64,000 nt of DNA from a bacterium (GCA_023228325.1 JALOBK010000001.1:1031549-1095548); one strand, 5' to 3'; shown: positions 27,014 through 36,697, counted from the stretch's first letter. Numbers and translations are program-made. The notes: generated by a model from the sequence alone, not told the origin.

Positions 27014-29152
27014 ATGAAAAAATTATGCCTGTATTTTATCCTGCCCGTCCTGCTGTCGGTTGTCTTGCTCTGGGTTGCGGCAAACTGGTATTTCATTCCC
27101 CGTAAACTGGTGCCGTTTTTTGAAAAAAAACTGCCGTCCCTTCTTCCTGAAGGGATAGAAGTCGATTACAGCAAAATAATATTCAGCCCGTTCACGGGGT
27201 TTATGATCTGCGACTTCAGGATTATTGCCGACGGGTCCGAGATAATATCCGCGGGCGAACTTGATGTCGACCTTGCCATCCTTCCCCTTTTGAGAAAGAA
27301 AATCGTTGTATCGGAGATCAGCGAATCCGATGTCCAGATAAATATCAGGAGGGATGAAAACGGGAAGTGGAATATAAGCAAAGCGCTTGATTCGGATTTT
27401 CTTGAAGAATCCTCGTTTTTCGGCGAATGGGAATTCCGGGTCGGCAAACTTCACATCAGCACCTGCAGGATTAATTTTGTTGACGTGTACCGGGCCGAAA
27501 ATTCACTGGAAAAGAGGCTGGAAGGGATTACACTGAAAGCTTCTTCCCCCGACGAAAATGTTTACCGGTTTGAAATTAACAGCCCCGTTAAGAATGCCGG
27601 AAAAGAAGATATAAGCGTCAATATTGATTATGACCAGGATAAGAAATCTTTCTCGGGGAGCCTTAAGGGAAAAACAAAAGCGCTTGAATCCTACTGGGAT
27701 TATTATATCGATGAGTTTTTCCACCCCTGGAAGATGAACACGGAAGAAACAGGCATTGAAATCAATTTTTTCAGCTGCAAGCAGTATTTTTCCCTGCAGG
27801 GAAATTATAATTTCGGGAAAATCGCGCTTCAATACGGGGATGTGTCATACAAGGGCGATATCCTTATCGAACAGGATTTTAAACACGGCAAATCGGATAA
27901 AATAAAATCTTATAACAGGGTTGATTTGGTTTTGAAAAACGCCGGATTGAGCGCGGGGGAAACGGAGATTTTCCAAAAGGCCTATTGCAGGGTTATGTCC
28001 CAGGATGACATCGCAATGGTTGAGGATTTTAGCGGAGATGTTTTCGGAGAGCCGGCATCCTTTAACGGGCAGGTTCACCTGAGCAAGCCGAGAAAGGTCA
28101 AGCTGCAGGGTAAAGCTTTTAGCATGAACAATGTCTTTGACATGGAAATGTCGGATGACGATAAGGCTAAACTGGAATGGAAAGGAAATCTTCAGGGTTC
28201 ATTCTTCAGCCTGTCCGCCAGGAGCAATGATCTTAAGAATATGGATTTTACCGCGGATGCCGCGGGCATGCTGCAGGTTGAGGAGTTTCTTGATAACGGG
28301 CGCTTTTCAGGTAAGGCTGAATTTAGATTGGCAGCGGCGGGCGAACTTGACAAACTGGAATCCCTGAACGGCAAAGGGGATATAACGTTTAAAAAACTCG
28401 ATTTAAATAAGATAAAAGTGGATTCGGCGAAAGCCGGTATTCTGATAAAGGACGGTGTCGGAGAAATAAAAATCGGCTCCGCCGGATTTTACTCGGGAAA
28501 CATGAAGGTCATGGCCAGGGTTGACTTATGTGTAGAACCTGTCAGGTGGGGAACGGAAATCGATTTAAACAAGGTTGATATGGCGGAGCTTGACGAGAGT
28601 ATCCGTGAGGCTCCGACAGGTTCTAAAGGCACTCTTTCGGGGAAGCTTGCCTGCGTGGGCTTCTATGGGAAGGAAGAATCCATAAAAGGAGGAGGGTATT
28701 TCGATATAAGAGATGACATACTGTGGGAGATGCCGATGTTTAAAGAGACCGAAGAAGGCATTAAGGATGTTGTCCAGAACATAGAAATACCTAAACTTGA
28801 TGACGTTACGGGTAATTTTCATATTGAGGATTGCAAAATCAGCACACAAAACACTTACTGCAGGTCCAAAACAATGGAGATGTGGATTAACGGATGGATT
28901 GATTTTTCGGGGCACACTGATATGGTTGTCGGAGTGAGATTCGGGAAAGAAGGCATTATGAGGATAATCTCAATGCCGGTGAATATACTTGCGGAATGCA
29001 TTCAGGTGCATATAAGGGGAAGTTATCCGGATTTCAAGCATACTGCGGAAATCAAGCCCATCGGGTGGCTGTTTTCAATATTCCCCCGGAAAGGCAAGAA
29101 AGCTGACACGAAGAAATATACGCTCGAAAAACTCTGGGAACAGGCTTCTTAA
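27014..29152 (+). CDS. AsmA-like inner-membrane protein
   Basis: This is a 712-residue protein with one N-terminal membrane helix (about residues 5-25) and a long beta-strand-rich periplasmic region. The first 130 residues (VDYSKIIFSPFTGFMICDFR, then DLAILPLLRKKIVVSEI) match the N-terminal AsmA/DUF748 pattern. The C-terminal part with GKGDITFKKLDLNKI and GSKGTLSGKL resembles AsmA C-terminal modules. AsmA-like proteins are now viewed as bridges for phospholipid transport to the outer membrane. An AT-rich stretch upstream may hold the promoter, and no clear ribosome binding site is seen. Confidence 0.85.
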   Translation: MKKLCLYFILPVLLSVVLLWVAANWYFIPRKLVPFFEKKLPSLLPEGIEVDYSKIIFSPFTGFMICDFRIIADGSEIISAGELDVDLAILPLLRKKIVVSEISESDVQINIRRDENGKWNISKALDSDFLEESSFFGEWEFRVGKLHISTCRINFVDVYRAENSLEKRLEGITLKASSPDENVYRFEINSPVKNAGKEDISVNIDYDQDKKSFSGSLKGKTKALESYWDYYIDEFFHPWKMNTEETGIEINFFSCKQYFSLQGNYNFGKIALQYGDVSYKGDILIEQDFKHGKSDKIKSYNRVDLVLKNAGLSAGETEIFQKAYCRVMSQDDIAMVEDFSGDVFGEPASFNGQVHLSKPRKVKLQGKAFSMNNVFDMEMSDDDKAKLEWKGNLQGSFFSLSARSNDLKNMDFTADAAGMLQVEEFLDNGRFSGKAEFRLAAAGELDKLESLNGKGDITFKKLDLNKIKVDSAKAGILIKDGVGEIKIGSAGFYSGNMKVMARVDLCVEPVRWGTEIDLNKVDMAELDESIREAPTGSKGTLSGKLACVGFYGKEESIKGGGYFDIRDDILWEMPMFKETEEGIKDVVQNIEIPKLDDVTGNFHIEDCKISTQNTYCRSKTMEMWINGWIDFSGHTDMVVGVRFGKEGIMRIISMPVNILAECIQVHIRGSYPDFKHTAEIKPIGWLFSIFPRKGKKADTKKYTLEKLWEQAS

Positions 29153-29156
29153 GCCT

Positions 29157-30446
29157 TCAATCCTTTTTATCCTGGTTCTGCACATATAAGGTCTGAGACG
29201 GGAATGCGAATTCTATCCCTTCTTTTTCGAAAGCTTCTTTGATTTTAAAATTTATATCTTCCATACATTGCAGATATTTTTCGTATTGCAGGTATTTACA
29301 CCAGTGGATTGTCAGGATATCGAGCGAATAAGAGCCGTATTCTTTCCAGTATACCCAGTAATTATCAGTGCCATCGTGGTTTTTCATTATTTCTCTGATA
29401 AGTTTTAGCGCCCTTCGCATTTTTTCTACCGACATGCCGTAAGTCAGCCCGATGGTGGAAACCGTTTTTATTGTGGGGCGCCTCTGCATATTATTGATTG
29501 TGGCGTCTGCCATCTTGGAGTTCGGTATCGTTACAAGAGTGCCGTCAAGCGTCCTGATACGCGTGCTGCGCAGGCCTATCTTTTCTATAGGGCCGTCAAC
29601 CCCGTCGACAACAACACGGTCTCCTATGGAAAAAGGCCTGTCCGCAAAAAGTGCAATCGCGCCGAAAAAATCCTTGAGCGTATTCTGCGCCGCCATAGCT
29701 ATGGCAATACCGCCTATACCCAATCCCGTAATAAGAGATGTTATATTGATTCCGAAGTTGTTGAGTATGAAAAGAACAGTCACAATAACAGTTGAGATTT
29801 TTATTATCTTGCCCAGTACGGGGATAAGCATATCGTCAAGTTTGCTTCTTGTATGTTTTACCTGTTCGGCGAGGTATGCCGTGAGAATATCAACTGTCCG
29901 GAATATAAAATATATTATTATCGCTCCGGCCCCGACACCGGTTATGGCTCCGCTGTCTTCATAGCCAAGATAGTTTGCCGCGAAAAGGACAACGACCAGC
30001 ACGAAAAATATCTTTGAGCTGAGTCCTATTATCGGAATAAGCATGTCATCCAGTTTTGTATGTGTCTTTTTCGCTTTCTTGAGAAGCAGCAGGATTGAGG
30101 CGTCAATGGTCATAAAGGCTATATAAATTGTCATCAGCCCGCCGGCGATAAGGACTATAGATTTATAAATGAGTTGCGTCTTTTCCGTGACTTCGAACAG
30201 TCTTGAGCTTAAAAGCACCGCCGTGATATAAACCAGCATGGTTATCGAACGGTTAAAGGCCAGGATAGTTTTTCTGACTGTAACCTTTTCGACTTTTTTC
30301 ATCACACTGTTCAGGTATTTGGACATGATGAAAGAGAAAATCTTTGCTGCTATCCCTGCTCCTATGAGGATTCCAAGCAGGATGAAGTAATCTTTCAGAG
30401 GATTGCCCAGAAAGGTTTTTGAAAGTAAAGCGTTGACAGTTTCCAT
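29157..30446 (-). CDS. MscS-family mechanosensitive ion channel
   Basis: This 429-residue membrane protein has about five to six hydrophobic segments followed by the MscS core. The pore helix and beta domain are clear: ITGLGIGGIAIAMAAQNTLK, FFGAIALFADRPFSIGDRVV, and the TLVTIPNSKMADATINN motif. Extra N-terminal helices make it longer than E. coli MscS. It probably releases solutes on hypo-osmotic shock. It converges on the AsmA-like gene with a 4-base gap. Confidence 0.94.
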   Translation of the reverse strand: METVNALLSKTFLGNPLKDYFILLGILIGAGIAAKIFSFIMSKYLNSVMKKVEKVTVRKTILAFNRSITMLVYITAVLLSSRLFEVTEKTQLIYKSIVLIAGGLMTIYIAFMTIDASILLLLKKAKKTHTKLDDMLIPIIGLSSKIFFVLVVVLFAANYLGYEDSGAITGVGAGAIIIYFIFRTVDILTAYLAEQVKHTRSKLDDMLIPVLGKIIKISTVIVTVLFILNNFGINITSLITGLGIGGIAIAMAAQNTLKDFFGAIALFADRPFSIGDRVVVDGVDGPIEKIGLRSTRIRTLDGTLVTIPNSKMADATINNMQRRPTIKTVSTIGLTYGMSVEKMRRALKLIREIMKNHDGTDNYWVYWKEYGSYSLDILTIHWCKYLQYEKYLQCMEDINFKIKEAFEKEGIEFAFPSQTLYVQNQDKKD

Positions 30447-30467
30447 TTAGACCTCCAGCGTGGTATT

Positions 30468-30884
30468 CTATTTCCCGGATTTTTTCAGATATTTACGAAG
30501 TTCGTCCGCGGCAAAGCTTGAAAGCGTGCTATTGAGGGAGACAACATCAATTTTAGTCTTGTTAGGGTCTTCCGGGTAAAAGAAGAAACCGACTTCCGTC
30601 ATTTCAAGGCAGTTGGGGAATGCCTTTCTGAAATCCAGAGCGACGATGTGTTTTCGGGTCTCTTCCTTTAAGAATATCCTTGCCTGCATTTCATTTTTTA
30701 TAAACGTTTCGGTTTTAGAAAAACATTCCTTTGCCGGCATGTCGAAAGTGCTTGAAAAACGGACATCATGTGTTTCAAGGGCTTCGGTTGATATGCCGAG
30801 TATCTTCTTTGTCCCTTCCAATGGCGAGCAGCCCGGAAAAGTTATCAGTATAAGCGGAATCAAAACGGCTATAATAGTTTTCAT
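30468..30884 (-). CDS. Hypothetical lipoprotein
   Basis: The product has about 138 residues when started at the ATG encoding MKTIIAVLIPLILITFPGCS. This gives a lipoprotein signal peptide with Cys at position 19. The open frame reaches 30914, but the extra residues would spoil the signal peptide. The mature part has no motif I recognise. It precedes the MscS gene by about 20 bases in the same direction and is probably co-transcribed with it. Confidence 0.7.
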   Translation of the reverse strand: MKTIIAVLIPLILITFPGCSPLEGTKKILGISTEALETHDVRFSSTFDMPAKECFSKTETFIKNEMQARIFLKEETRKHIVALDFRKAFPNCLEMTEVGFFFYPEDPNKTKIDVVSLNSTLSSFAADELRKYLKKSGK

Positions 30885-30936
30885 TTTTGCCAATCCGGAA
30901 AATTTGCATATCATAGGATACGTTTATTTTATTGTT

Positions 30937-30965
30937 TTGAGTATTGAACTATTATACATTATGAT
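30937..30965 (+). promoter_or_regulatory. Sigma70-like promoter of the APC-EIIA gene
   Basis: TTGAGT (30937-30942) and TATGAT (30960-30965) have the ideal 17-base spacing in the intergenic space between the divergent lipoprotein and transporter genes. The predicted start lies about 25 bases before the coding region. Confidence 0.55.
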
Positions 30966-30998
30966 TTTATATATGCAAGCATAAGAAAACAGGGCGTG

Positions 30999-32855
30999 AT
31001 GAGCGTAAAACTGAAAAAAGAAATTTCTCTGCTGGATATTTTCTGCGTCGCGACAGGTGCGATGATAAGCTCCGGGCTGTTTATTCTTCCGGGTTTGGCT
31101 TTTGCAATAGCCGGTCCCGCTGTCATACTGTCATATATTATCGCCGGGCTTCTCTGCATTCCGACTCTTTTGAGTATGGCCGAGCTGGTCACGGCGATGC
31201 CGCGGGCAGGCGGCGATTATTTTTACATTATGAGGGGTTTCGGTCCTTTAATGGGAACGCTTGCCGGATACAGCTCATGGTTTTCTCTCAGCCTTAAAGG
31301 GGCTTTTGCTCTTATCGGGATGGGGGCATATCTCAGCATTATTACGAATCTTCCGATTGAGACAGTTGCCCTTGTGTGCTGCGTGCTGTTTGTAATATTG
31401 AACATTATGGGAATTAAAGAAGCGGGTAAGGCGCAGGTGATGTTTGTTATCGGGCTTCTGGCCATATTGTTCTATTACATTCTTGCCGGGTTAGGTTCAG
31501 TTGATATGTTGAAGATAACGCCTTTTTTCAGCAGGGGAATATCTCCTGTTTTCGCCGCCGCAAGTTTTGTCTTTATATCGTATGGAGGACTTACAAAGGT
31601 TGCGGCTTTAGCCGAAGAAGCCAGGAACCCCGGCAGAAACCTGCCCCTGGGAATGATATTGTCGCTTTCTTTCACCGCCGTCATATATACTCTTGTGATA
31701 TTTGTGACCGTAGGTATTATGAACCCTGTTTCGCTTGAAGGAACATTGACGCCTATTTCTGACGGCGCCGCGGTTTTGGGAGGAAAACCTCTTCAGATAC
31801 TGATAAGCATAGCGGCTTTCCTGGCATTTATTTCCACGGCGAACTCGGCTATTATGACTGCATCAAGGTATCCTCTAAGCATGAGCAGGGATAAACTTGT
31901 TTCCCCCGTGCTGCAGAAAGTCAGCAAAAAGTTCAACACGCCCTATATGGCAATAATAATTACCGGCCTGTTTATGGTCGCGGTAATAACAATCCTGAAA
32001 GTCGAACTGCTGGTAAAAGTAGCGTCCAGCATCTTAATACTTTTATATATTTTTGCGAATTTCACGGTTATTATGTTCCGTGAAAGCAAAATACAGAGTT
32101 ACCGTCCGAAGTTCAGGTCGCCTTTCTATCCTTACCTTCAGGTGGCGGGTATCCTGGGATGCGGTTTTCTTTTGATAGAAATGGGTTCTTTCGTCGTATT
32201 CCTCACACTGATTTTTCTGTTTTTCGGCTTTATGTGGTACAGGCTGTACGGACAGAAAAGAACCAGCAGGGATTTTGCTCTCATTTATGCTCTTGAGAGG
32301 ATTATTTCGAGGGATATTGACCTGGGCTCCGATAATCTTTTGACGGAATTAAAAGATGTCGTGATGCAGAGGGACGCTATTGTTGAGGACCGCTTCCACA
32401 AAATGATGGAAGCCAGCCCTGTAATGGATATAAAGGAAAAAACCCTGGGCTACCTGGATTTTTTCAAAAGCGTATCCGACGTCCTTTCTCCCTCTATCGG
32501 TCTTGGAAGCGGCGAATTATTCGACAAATTTATACAGAGGGAACAGGTTTGCTGCACCGTCATAAAAAAAGGCATGGCAATCCCCCACATAGTCGTAGCG
32601 GGCGAGAAGATTTTCAGCGCGGTTATCGCGAGATCTAAAAAAGGCATCATATTTCCAAATGATGAACTGGTGCATGCGCTTTTTATTTTTGTCGGTTCGA
32701 AGGATGAGAGGAATTTTCACCTGAGAAGCCTTGCGGCTATCGCCGAAATAACTCAAAATCCCGATTTTGACAAAAAATGGATGGAGGCCAGGGACGAGAA
32801 GGAATTAAAGAACCTTATACTGCTTGCCGACCGAAGAAGAGATGCTTCCCAGTAA
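30999..32855 (+). CDS. APC-family amino acid permease fused to a PTS EIIA domain
   Basis: The first 410 residues are a twelve-helix amino acid/polyamine permease (TGAMISSGLFILPGLAFA, then MPRAGGDYFYIMRGFGPLMG, and EEARNPGRNLPLGM). After a linker of about 60 residues, the C-terminal 150 residues look like a fructose/mannitol-type PTS EIIA domain. The predicted phospho-histidine lies near residue 530 in KKGMAIPH, and LRSLAAIAEI follows. Such fusions suggest that sugar-PTS or PTS-Ntr phosphorylation controls transport. The ATG at 30999 is preferred over the in-frame GTG three bases upstream. The gene converges on the HAD gene five bases away. Confidence 0.9.
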   Translation: MSVKLKKEISLLDIFCVATGAMISSGLFILPGLAFAIAGPAVILSYIIAGLLCIPTLLSMAELVTAMPRAGGDYFYIMRGFGPLMGTLAGYSSWFSLSLKGAFALIGMGAYLSIITNLPIETVALVCCVLFVILNIMGIKEAGKAQVMFVIGLLAILFYYILAGLGSVDMLKITPFFSRGISPVFAAASFVFISYGGLTKVAALAEEARNPGRNLPLGMILSLSFTAVIYTLVIFVTVGIMNPVSLEGTLTPISDGAAVLGGKPLQILISIAAFLAFISTANSAIMTASRYPLSMSRDKLVSPVLQKVSKKFNTPYMAIIITGLFMVAVITILKVELLVKVASSILILLYIFANFTVIMFRESKIQSYRPKFRSPFYPYLQVAGILGCGFLLIEMGSFVVFLTLIFLFFGFMWYRLYGQKRTSRDFALIYALERIISRDIDLGSDNLLTELKDVVMQRDAIVEDRFHKMMEASPVMDIKEKTLGYLDFFKSVSDVLSPSIGLGSGELFDKFIQREQVCCTVIKKGMAIPHIVVAGEKIFSAVIARSKKGIIFPNDELVHALFIFVGSKDERNFHLRSLAAIAEITQNPDFDKKWMEARDEKELKNLILLADRRRDASQ

Positions 32856-32860
32856 AAGCG

Positions 32861-33481
32861 TCAATCCCATGAAACGGCATATTCCCTGAGACTTTTTTTC
32901 AGTTGCCGGACATTCCTGAACAGGATGGCTTTCATGCCGGCCTTTTCCGCCGCTGAGACGTTTATTTTTTTGTCATCGATGAAAAGGCATTCGGCGCCTT
33001 CCAGTTTCAGCCTCTCCATGGTTATCCTGTATATGCGGCTTTCGGGTTTTATTGTTTTTTCAAGACAGGAAAATATTTTTATGTCGAACATACTGTATTT
33101 TTTTTCCTCGAAAAATTTTACGGCGGACAGCTCTGTATTGGAGAGTATCACGGTAACATAGCCTTTTTTTTGGAGTTTTTCAGCAAGAGCAAAGACTTCC
33201 TTTTTCTCTGAATAGACTTCCCTGAACGCTTTTTCCCAGATACATTCGATTTCTTTCTCCGAAGCGTTAAGCTCCCTGCGGATTTTTTCCCAGAGGGATT
33301 TTTCCGGCAATATGCCTTTTTGGAAAGAGTCTTTCAGTCCGGAGAATATAGCGGCAAGTTTTATCTGCGGCACTCCGATTTTTTTTGAACAGTATTTTAA
33401 CAGTCCGGGGGCGGGGTTGTCTATCAGCACGCCCCCCCAGTCAAAAATAACCGCTTTAATCTTTTTTCCCGGAGTTTTCAT
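32861..33481 (-). CDS. HAD-superfamily hydrolase (YihX-like)
   Basis: This 206-residue haloacid dehalogenase-like phosphatase opens with the motif-I segment AVIFDWGGVLIDNP. The motif is DxG rather than DxD, as in YihX-type members. Motif II is VILSNTE (Ser followed by Asn), and the C-terminal motif ECLFIDDKKINVSAAEKAGM supplies the acidic metal ligands. A small alpha-helical cap lies between motifs I and II, which fits a type-I cap. The substrate is probably a sugar phosphate but is not determinable. Confidence 0.87.
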   Translation of the reverse strand: MKTPGKKIKAVIFDWGGVLIDNPAPGLLKYCSKKIGVPQIKLAAIFSGLKDSFQKGILPEKSLWEKIRRELNASEKEIECIWEKAFREVYSEKKEVFALAEKLQKKGYVTVILSNTELSAVKFFEEKKYSMFDIKIFSCLEKTIKPESRIYRITMERLKLEGAECLFIDDKKINVSAAEKAGMKAILFRNVRQLKKSLREYAVSWD

Positions 33482-33631
33482 TATTTTAATTCTAACATTC
33501 TAATGATTTTCGGTTTTCTAATCAAGCGGGTAAATTTTTAATTACTTAACCGACGGTTTTCTGGTAAAATCATTTGTCAGCCGGTTACTGTAAGTCCATG
33601 TTATTCCTTTTTTCTGTGAAAGGGGTGTCTT

Positions 33632-34696
33632 ATGAAGATAGGTATTATGAGCGCGTGGAATTCCGATTCGGGAGCTTCAATCCATGCGGAGTTTATAGGC
33701 AGGGAATTTGTGAAAATGGGCCATAAAATCGAAGTCTTTTCCTTTATCCCCGAAAATTTCCACGGCACAGCTATAGTCGATAAGGATGAACCGTATGTCC
33801 ACCGCTGTTTCAGCACTTTTAAGGCAAACCCGGTTTATTTCGACGCGGTGCCTTTTTTAAGGGAGAAGTATGATATATTCCTGGCTGAAGACATAGGGAT
33901 GTTCCCTAAGAATGAACTCGGCAGGATATTCCATTGGATAAAGAAAAAATCAAAAACGGTAACGGTTGTTCATGACGGAAAATTGACGGATGACCCTTCA
34001 TTCCATCAATTTGACTGGGACGGCATTGTGGGTTTTGACCGGCGATATATCGATTTTTTGAAAGAAGGGTATCCTTCGGATATCCTGAAATATATTCCTT
34101 ATCCCTGTATTCCCTGGGAAACGGGGAACAAGGCGAAGGCCAGGCAGAAATTAAAATTACCCGCGGACAGGAAAATCATATTTATGTTCGGTCCCGCCTC
34201 TGCAACCGGCGCGGAAGTTATCCCGTGGCTCTGGGAAATGAGAAAAGAATATCCCATATATATAGTGATCGTTGCCAACCACCAGCCGACGCTCCTGCGG
34301 GTCAAGCCGTTTGCGGAATTCGCGAAAGGCATGGTGGAGATAAGAAAACAGACATTAACGGTTGAAGAGATATATGATTATCTCCATGCGGCGGATGCGA
34401 CGGTGTTTAACAAAGGGTCTCTTCCCTGGGTTGCCGTTTCAAGCACTATATATCAGTGCCTTGGCGCGGGATGCCCGTTTATTGCGAGGGATTCGAATTT
34501 TGTTGAGATGGTGAAAGACTCTGTATTTTTGTTCAGGAGTTTTACACAGTTCCGTTCCGCGATGAAAAACATATTTGATAATTCGCCTGAAACCAAAAAA
34601 ATTCTTAAAAACGCCAGGAATTACCTGGATAAAAACTGTTCTTCCAGAGTAGCGGCCGAATTCATCAGATATTTCAAGGGCCTTTTGAAAAAATGA
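33632..34696 (+). CDS. GT-B glycosyltransferase-like protein
   Basis: This 354-residue protein has the two-Rossmann layout of GT-B enzymes. It starts MKIGIMSAWNSDSGASIHAE, like family 4 transferases. The C-terminal half (KIIFMFGPASATGAEVIPWL, then STIYQCLGAGCPFIARDSN) matches the nucleotide-sugar lobe, although the GT4 EX7E motif is degenerate. It is the first gene of an operon with two GH130 genes, so the donor or product is probably a mannoside. It has an AAAGGGG ribosome binding site. Confidence 0.75.
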   Translation: MKIGIMSAWNSDSGASIHAEFIGREFVKMGHKIEVFSFIPENFHGTAIVDKDEPYVHRCFSTFKANPVYFDAVPFLREKYDIFLAEDIGMFPKNELGRIFHWIKKKSKTVTVVHDGKLTDDPSFHQFDWDGIVGFDRRYIDFLKEGYPSDILKYIPYPCIPWETGNKAKARQKLKLPADRKIIFMFGPASATGAEVIPWLWEMRKEYPIYIVIVANHQPTLLRVKPFAEFAKGMVEIRKQTLTVEEIYDYLHAADATVFNKGSLPWVAVSSTIYQCLGAGCPFIARDSNFVEMVKDSVFLFRSFTQFRSAMKNIFDNSPETKKILKNARNYLDKNCSSRVAAEFIRYFKGLLKK

Positions 34697-34713
34697 TCGG
34701 GAGGGAGGCGGCA

Positions 34714-35637
34714 ATGTTCAAACGGTACAACAGGAATCCTATATTGAGCCCCATAAAGGAACACAACTGGGAATCCAGATGTGTTTTTAACTGCGCGGCT
34801 TATTACAACAAGGGAGTGCATATTGTTTACAGGGGAATGGGTTTTGACCAGATTTCGCATTTCGGTTATGCGTTTAGTTCAAACGGATATGATATTGATA
34901 AAAGGCTGGATAAGCCGATATATTCACCGGCTGATAAATATGAAACGAGGGGCGTGGAAGACCCGAGGATAGTGGAGTTAAACGGCAATGTTTATATGAC
35001 TTACGCCGGATTTGACGGGAAGAAGGCGAATGTATGCATGGCATCTCTTCCGGTAAATAAATTTTTGGGAAATCAATGGGACTGGAAACGGTATTCGTGT
35101 ATCCTGCCCGTGCTGCCTGTTCCCGATAAGGACGATAAAAACGCGGCCCTGTTTCCCGAAAAAATAAACGGCCGCTACGCCCTTATACACAGGATCCCGC
35201 CCGACATATGGATTTCTTACTCGGACGATTTGATTAACTGGGAGGACCACAAAATACTGGCGAGCCCAAGGCCGGGCTTGTTCGACGAAGCTAAAGTCGG
35301 CGCCGGCGGACCCCCGATAAAAACCGGTAAAGGCTGGCTTTTTATCTATCACGGCGTGCAGTGGAAGGATAAGCCCAATAAAAAAGGTTTCGGCGCTTAC
35401 AGCCTGGGAATGATGCTGCTTGACCTGCAAAACCCCGAGAAAATAATTTTCCGGAGCGAGTATCCCGTATTAACACCCGCCGAAGAATACGAGGCGCAGG
35501 GTTATGTGGCGGATGTTGTTTTTACCTGCGGGACAGTGCTTATAGGAGATGAGCTTTTCTGTTATTACGGCGGAGCGGATACTGTTATCTGTCTTGCCAC
35601 CGCGAAACTTAATGATATTCTGAGAATCAATAAATGA
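34714..35637 (+). CDS. GH130 family beta-mannoside phosphorylase/hydrolase (copy 1)
   Basis: This is a five-bladed propeller enzyme of about 307 residues. GH130 members phosphorolyse or hydrolyse beta-1,4 or beta-1,2 mannosides. The diagnostic TRGVEDPRIV segment holds the catalytic Asp (D83). Other family segments are YRGMG, KVGAGGPPIKTGKGWLFIYHG and FCYYGGADTVICLAT. The open frame begins at 34693, but GGGAGGGAGG directly before the ATG at 34714 decides the start. Its stop overlaps the second GH130 gene by four bases. Confidence 0.9.
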   Translation: MFKRYNRNPILSPIKEHNWESRCVFNCAAYYNKGVHIVYRGMGFDQISHFGYAFSSNGYDIDKRLDKPIYSPADKYETRGVEDPRIVELNGNVYMTYAGFDGKKANVCMASLPVNKFLGNQWDWKRYSCILPVLPVPDKDDKNAALFPEKINGRYALIHRIPPDIWISYSDDLINWEDHKILASPRPGLFDEAKVGAGGPPIKTGKGWLFIYHGVQWKDKPNKKGFGAYSLGMMLLDLQNPEKIIFRSEYPVLTPAEEYEAQGYVADVVFTCGTVLIGDELFCYYGGADTVICLATAKLNDILRINK

Positions 35638-36566
35638 GTTTTTTGAAAAGGTATTGTAAAAACCCTGTTCTCAAACCCCGCGGCTCGGGATGGGAAAAGG
35701 AAATGGTTTACAATGCCGCCGCCGTTTATGCCGGCGGGAAGATTCATCTCATATACAGGGCGCAGAAAAAAGATAAAATGCCTTCCTCCCTGGGATACGC
35801 TTCCACAAAAGACGGATTTAATATAGACGAGAGGTTGTCCCGGCCCGTATTCTCTCCCAGAAAAGACAACAAATTTGAAAGATGGGGAGTTGAAGACCCG
35901 AGAACGGTTATTCTGGGAAACAGGCTTTATATGACATACACCGCTTTCGGCCAGGTCAGCGGCATGAGTAATCTTTTAAGAAAAGTCGGACATAACTGCA
36001 TACAGATAGGTTTGACTTCGATTTCCCTGAAAGATTTCCTAACGCAAAAATGGGACTGGGCCGAAAGGTCATATCCTTTATACAGGATGAGGAATAAGGA
36101 CGGATTTTTGCTCCCTGAAAAAGTTAACGGCAGGTATTTTATGTATCACCGCATAGAGCCTGATATGTGGTGCGCGGAATCAAATGATTTGAAGACGTGG
36201 TTCAATTACAGGATTGTGATGAAACCCCGATTTAAATGGGAGTATTATAAAATCGGCGGCGGCGCTCCTCCGATAAAAACCAGGAACGGCTGGGTGCATA
36301 TATATCACGGCGTGGATAGCAGGTGGAGATATTCTCTGGGGCTTGCCGTAGCCGACCTTAAAGACCCTTCAAAAATAATATACAGGCACAAGACGCCGGT
36401 TCTTGCCCCTGAAATGTGTTATGAGAGAAAAGGGATTATACCTTATGTGACCTATTCGAACGGGGTGGTTGAGATAAACGGCGAGGTTTTCGTTTATTAC
36501 GGCGGAGCCGACACGGTATTATGTGTTGCCACCACGACCGTGAAAGATATACTTAAGCTTTTCTAA
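35634..36566 (+). CDS. GH130 family beta-mannoside phosphorylase/hydrolase (copy 2)
   Basis: This is a second GH130 enzyme, 310 residues. It resembles copy 1 in overall layout but is clearly diverged. It has RWGVEDPRTVI with the catalytic Asp at 88, KIGGGAPPIKTRNGWVHIYHG and YYGGADTVLCVATTT. It is coupled to copy 1 by an ATGA overlap. Two diverged GH130 enzymes behind one glycosyltransferase suggest a linked pathway for a mannose-containing oligosaccharide. The direction, synthesis or breakdown, is unknown. Confidence 0.9.
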   Translation: MSFLKRYCKNPVLKPRGSGWEKEMVYNAAAVYAGGKIHLIYRAQKKDKMPSSLGYASTKDGFNIDERLSRPVFSPRKDNKFERWGVEDPRTVILGNRLYMTYTAFGQVSGMSNLLRKVGHNCIQIGLTSISLKDFLTQKWDWAERSYPLYRMRNKDGFLLPEKVNGRYFMYHRIEPDMWCAESNDLKTWFNYRIVMKPRFKWEYYKIGGGAPPIKTRNGWVHIYHGVDSRWRYSLGLAVADLKDPSKIIYRHKTPVLAPEMCYERKGIIPYVTYSNGVVEINGEVFVYYGGADTVLCVATTTVKDILKLF

Positions 36567-36617
36567 ATTTTTTCTTGGCGAATTCTTATATAACGATATA
36601 GCGCGCAGCATTTTTCA

Positions 36618-36678
36618 TTGACAACAATCATCAAAAAGATATATTGTATCATAATCATTCAATTCGCCATTATGGCGA
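36618..36678 (+). promoter_or_regulatory. AbiE promoter with palindromic operator
   Basis: TTGACA (36618-36623) and TATATT (36640-36645) have 16-base spacing. Just downstream is TCGCCAT-T-ATGGCGA (36664-36678), a perfect 7-base inverted repeat with a one-base centre. It precedes the AbiEi start by about 20 bases. AbiEi antitoxins are known to bind inverted repeats and autorepress, so this is the likely operator. Confidence 0.7.
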
Positions 36679-36697
36679 TTTAGGAGATAATGCTACA

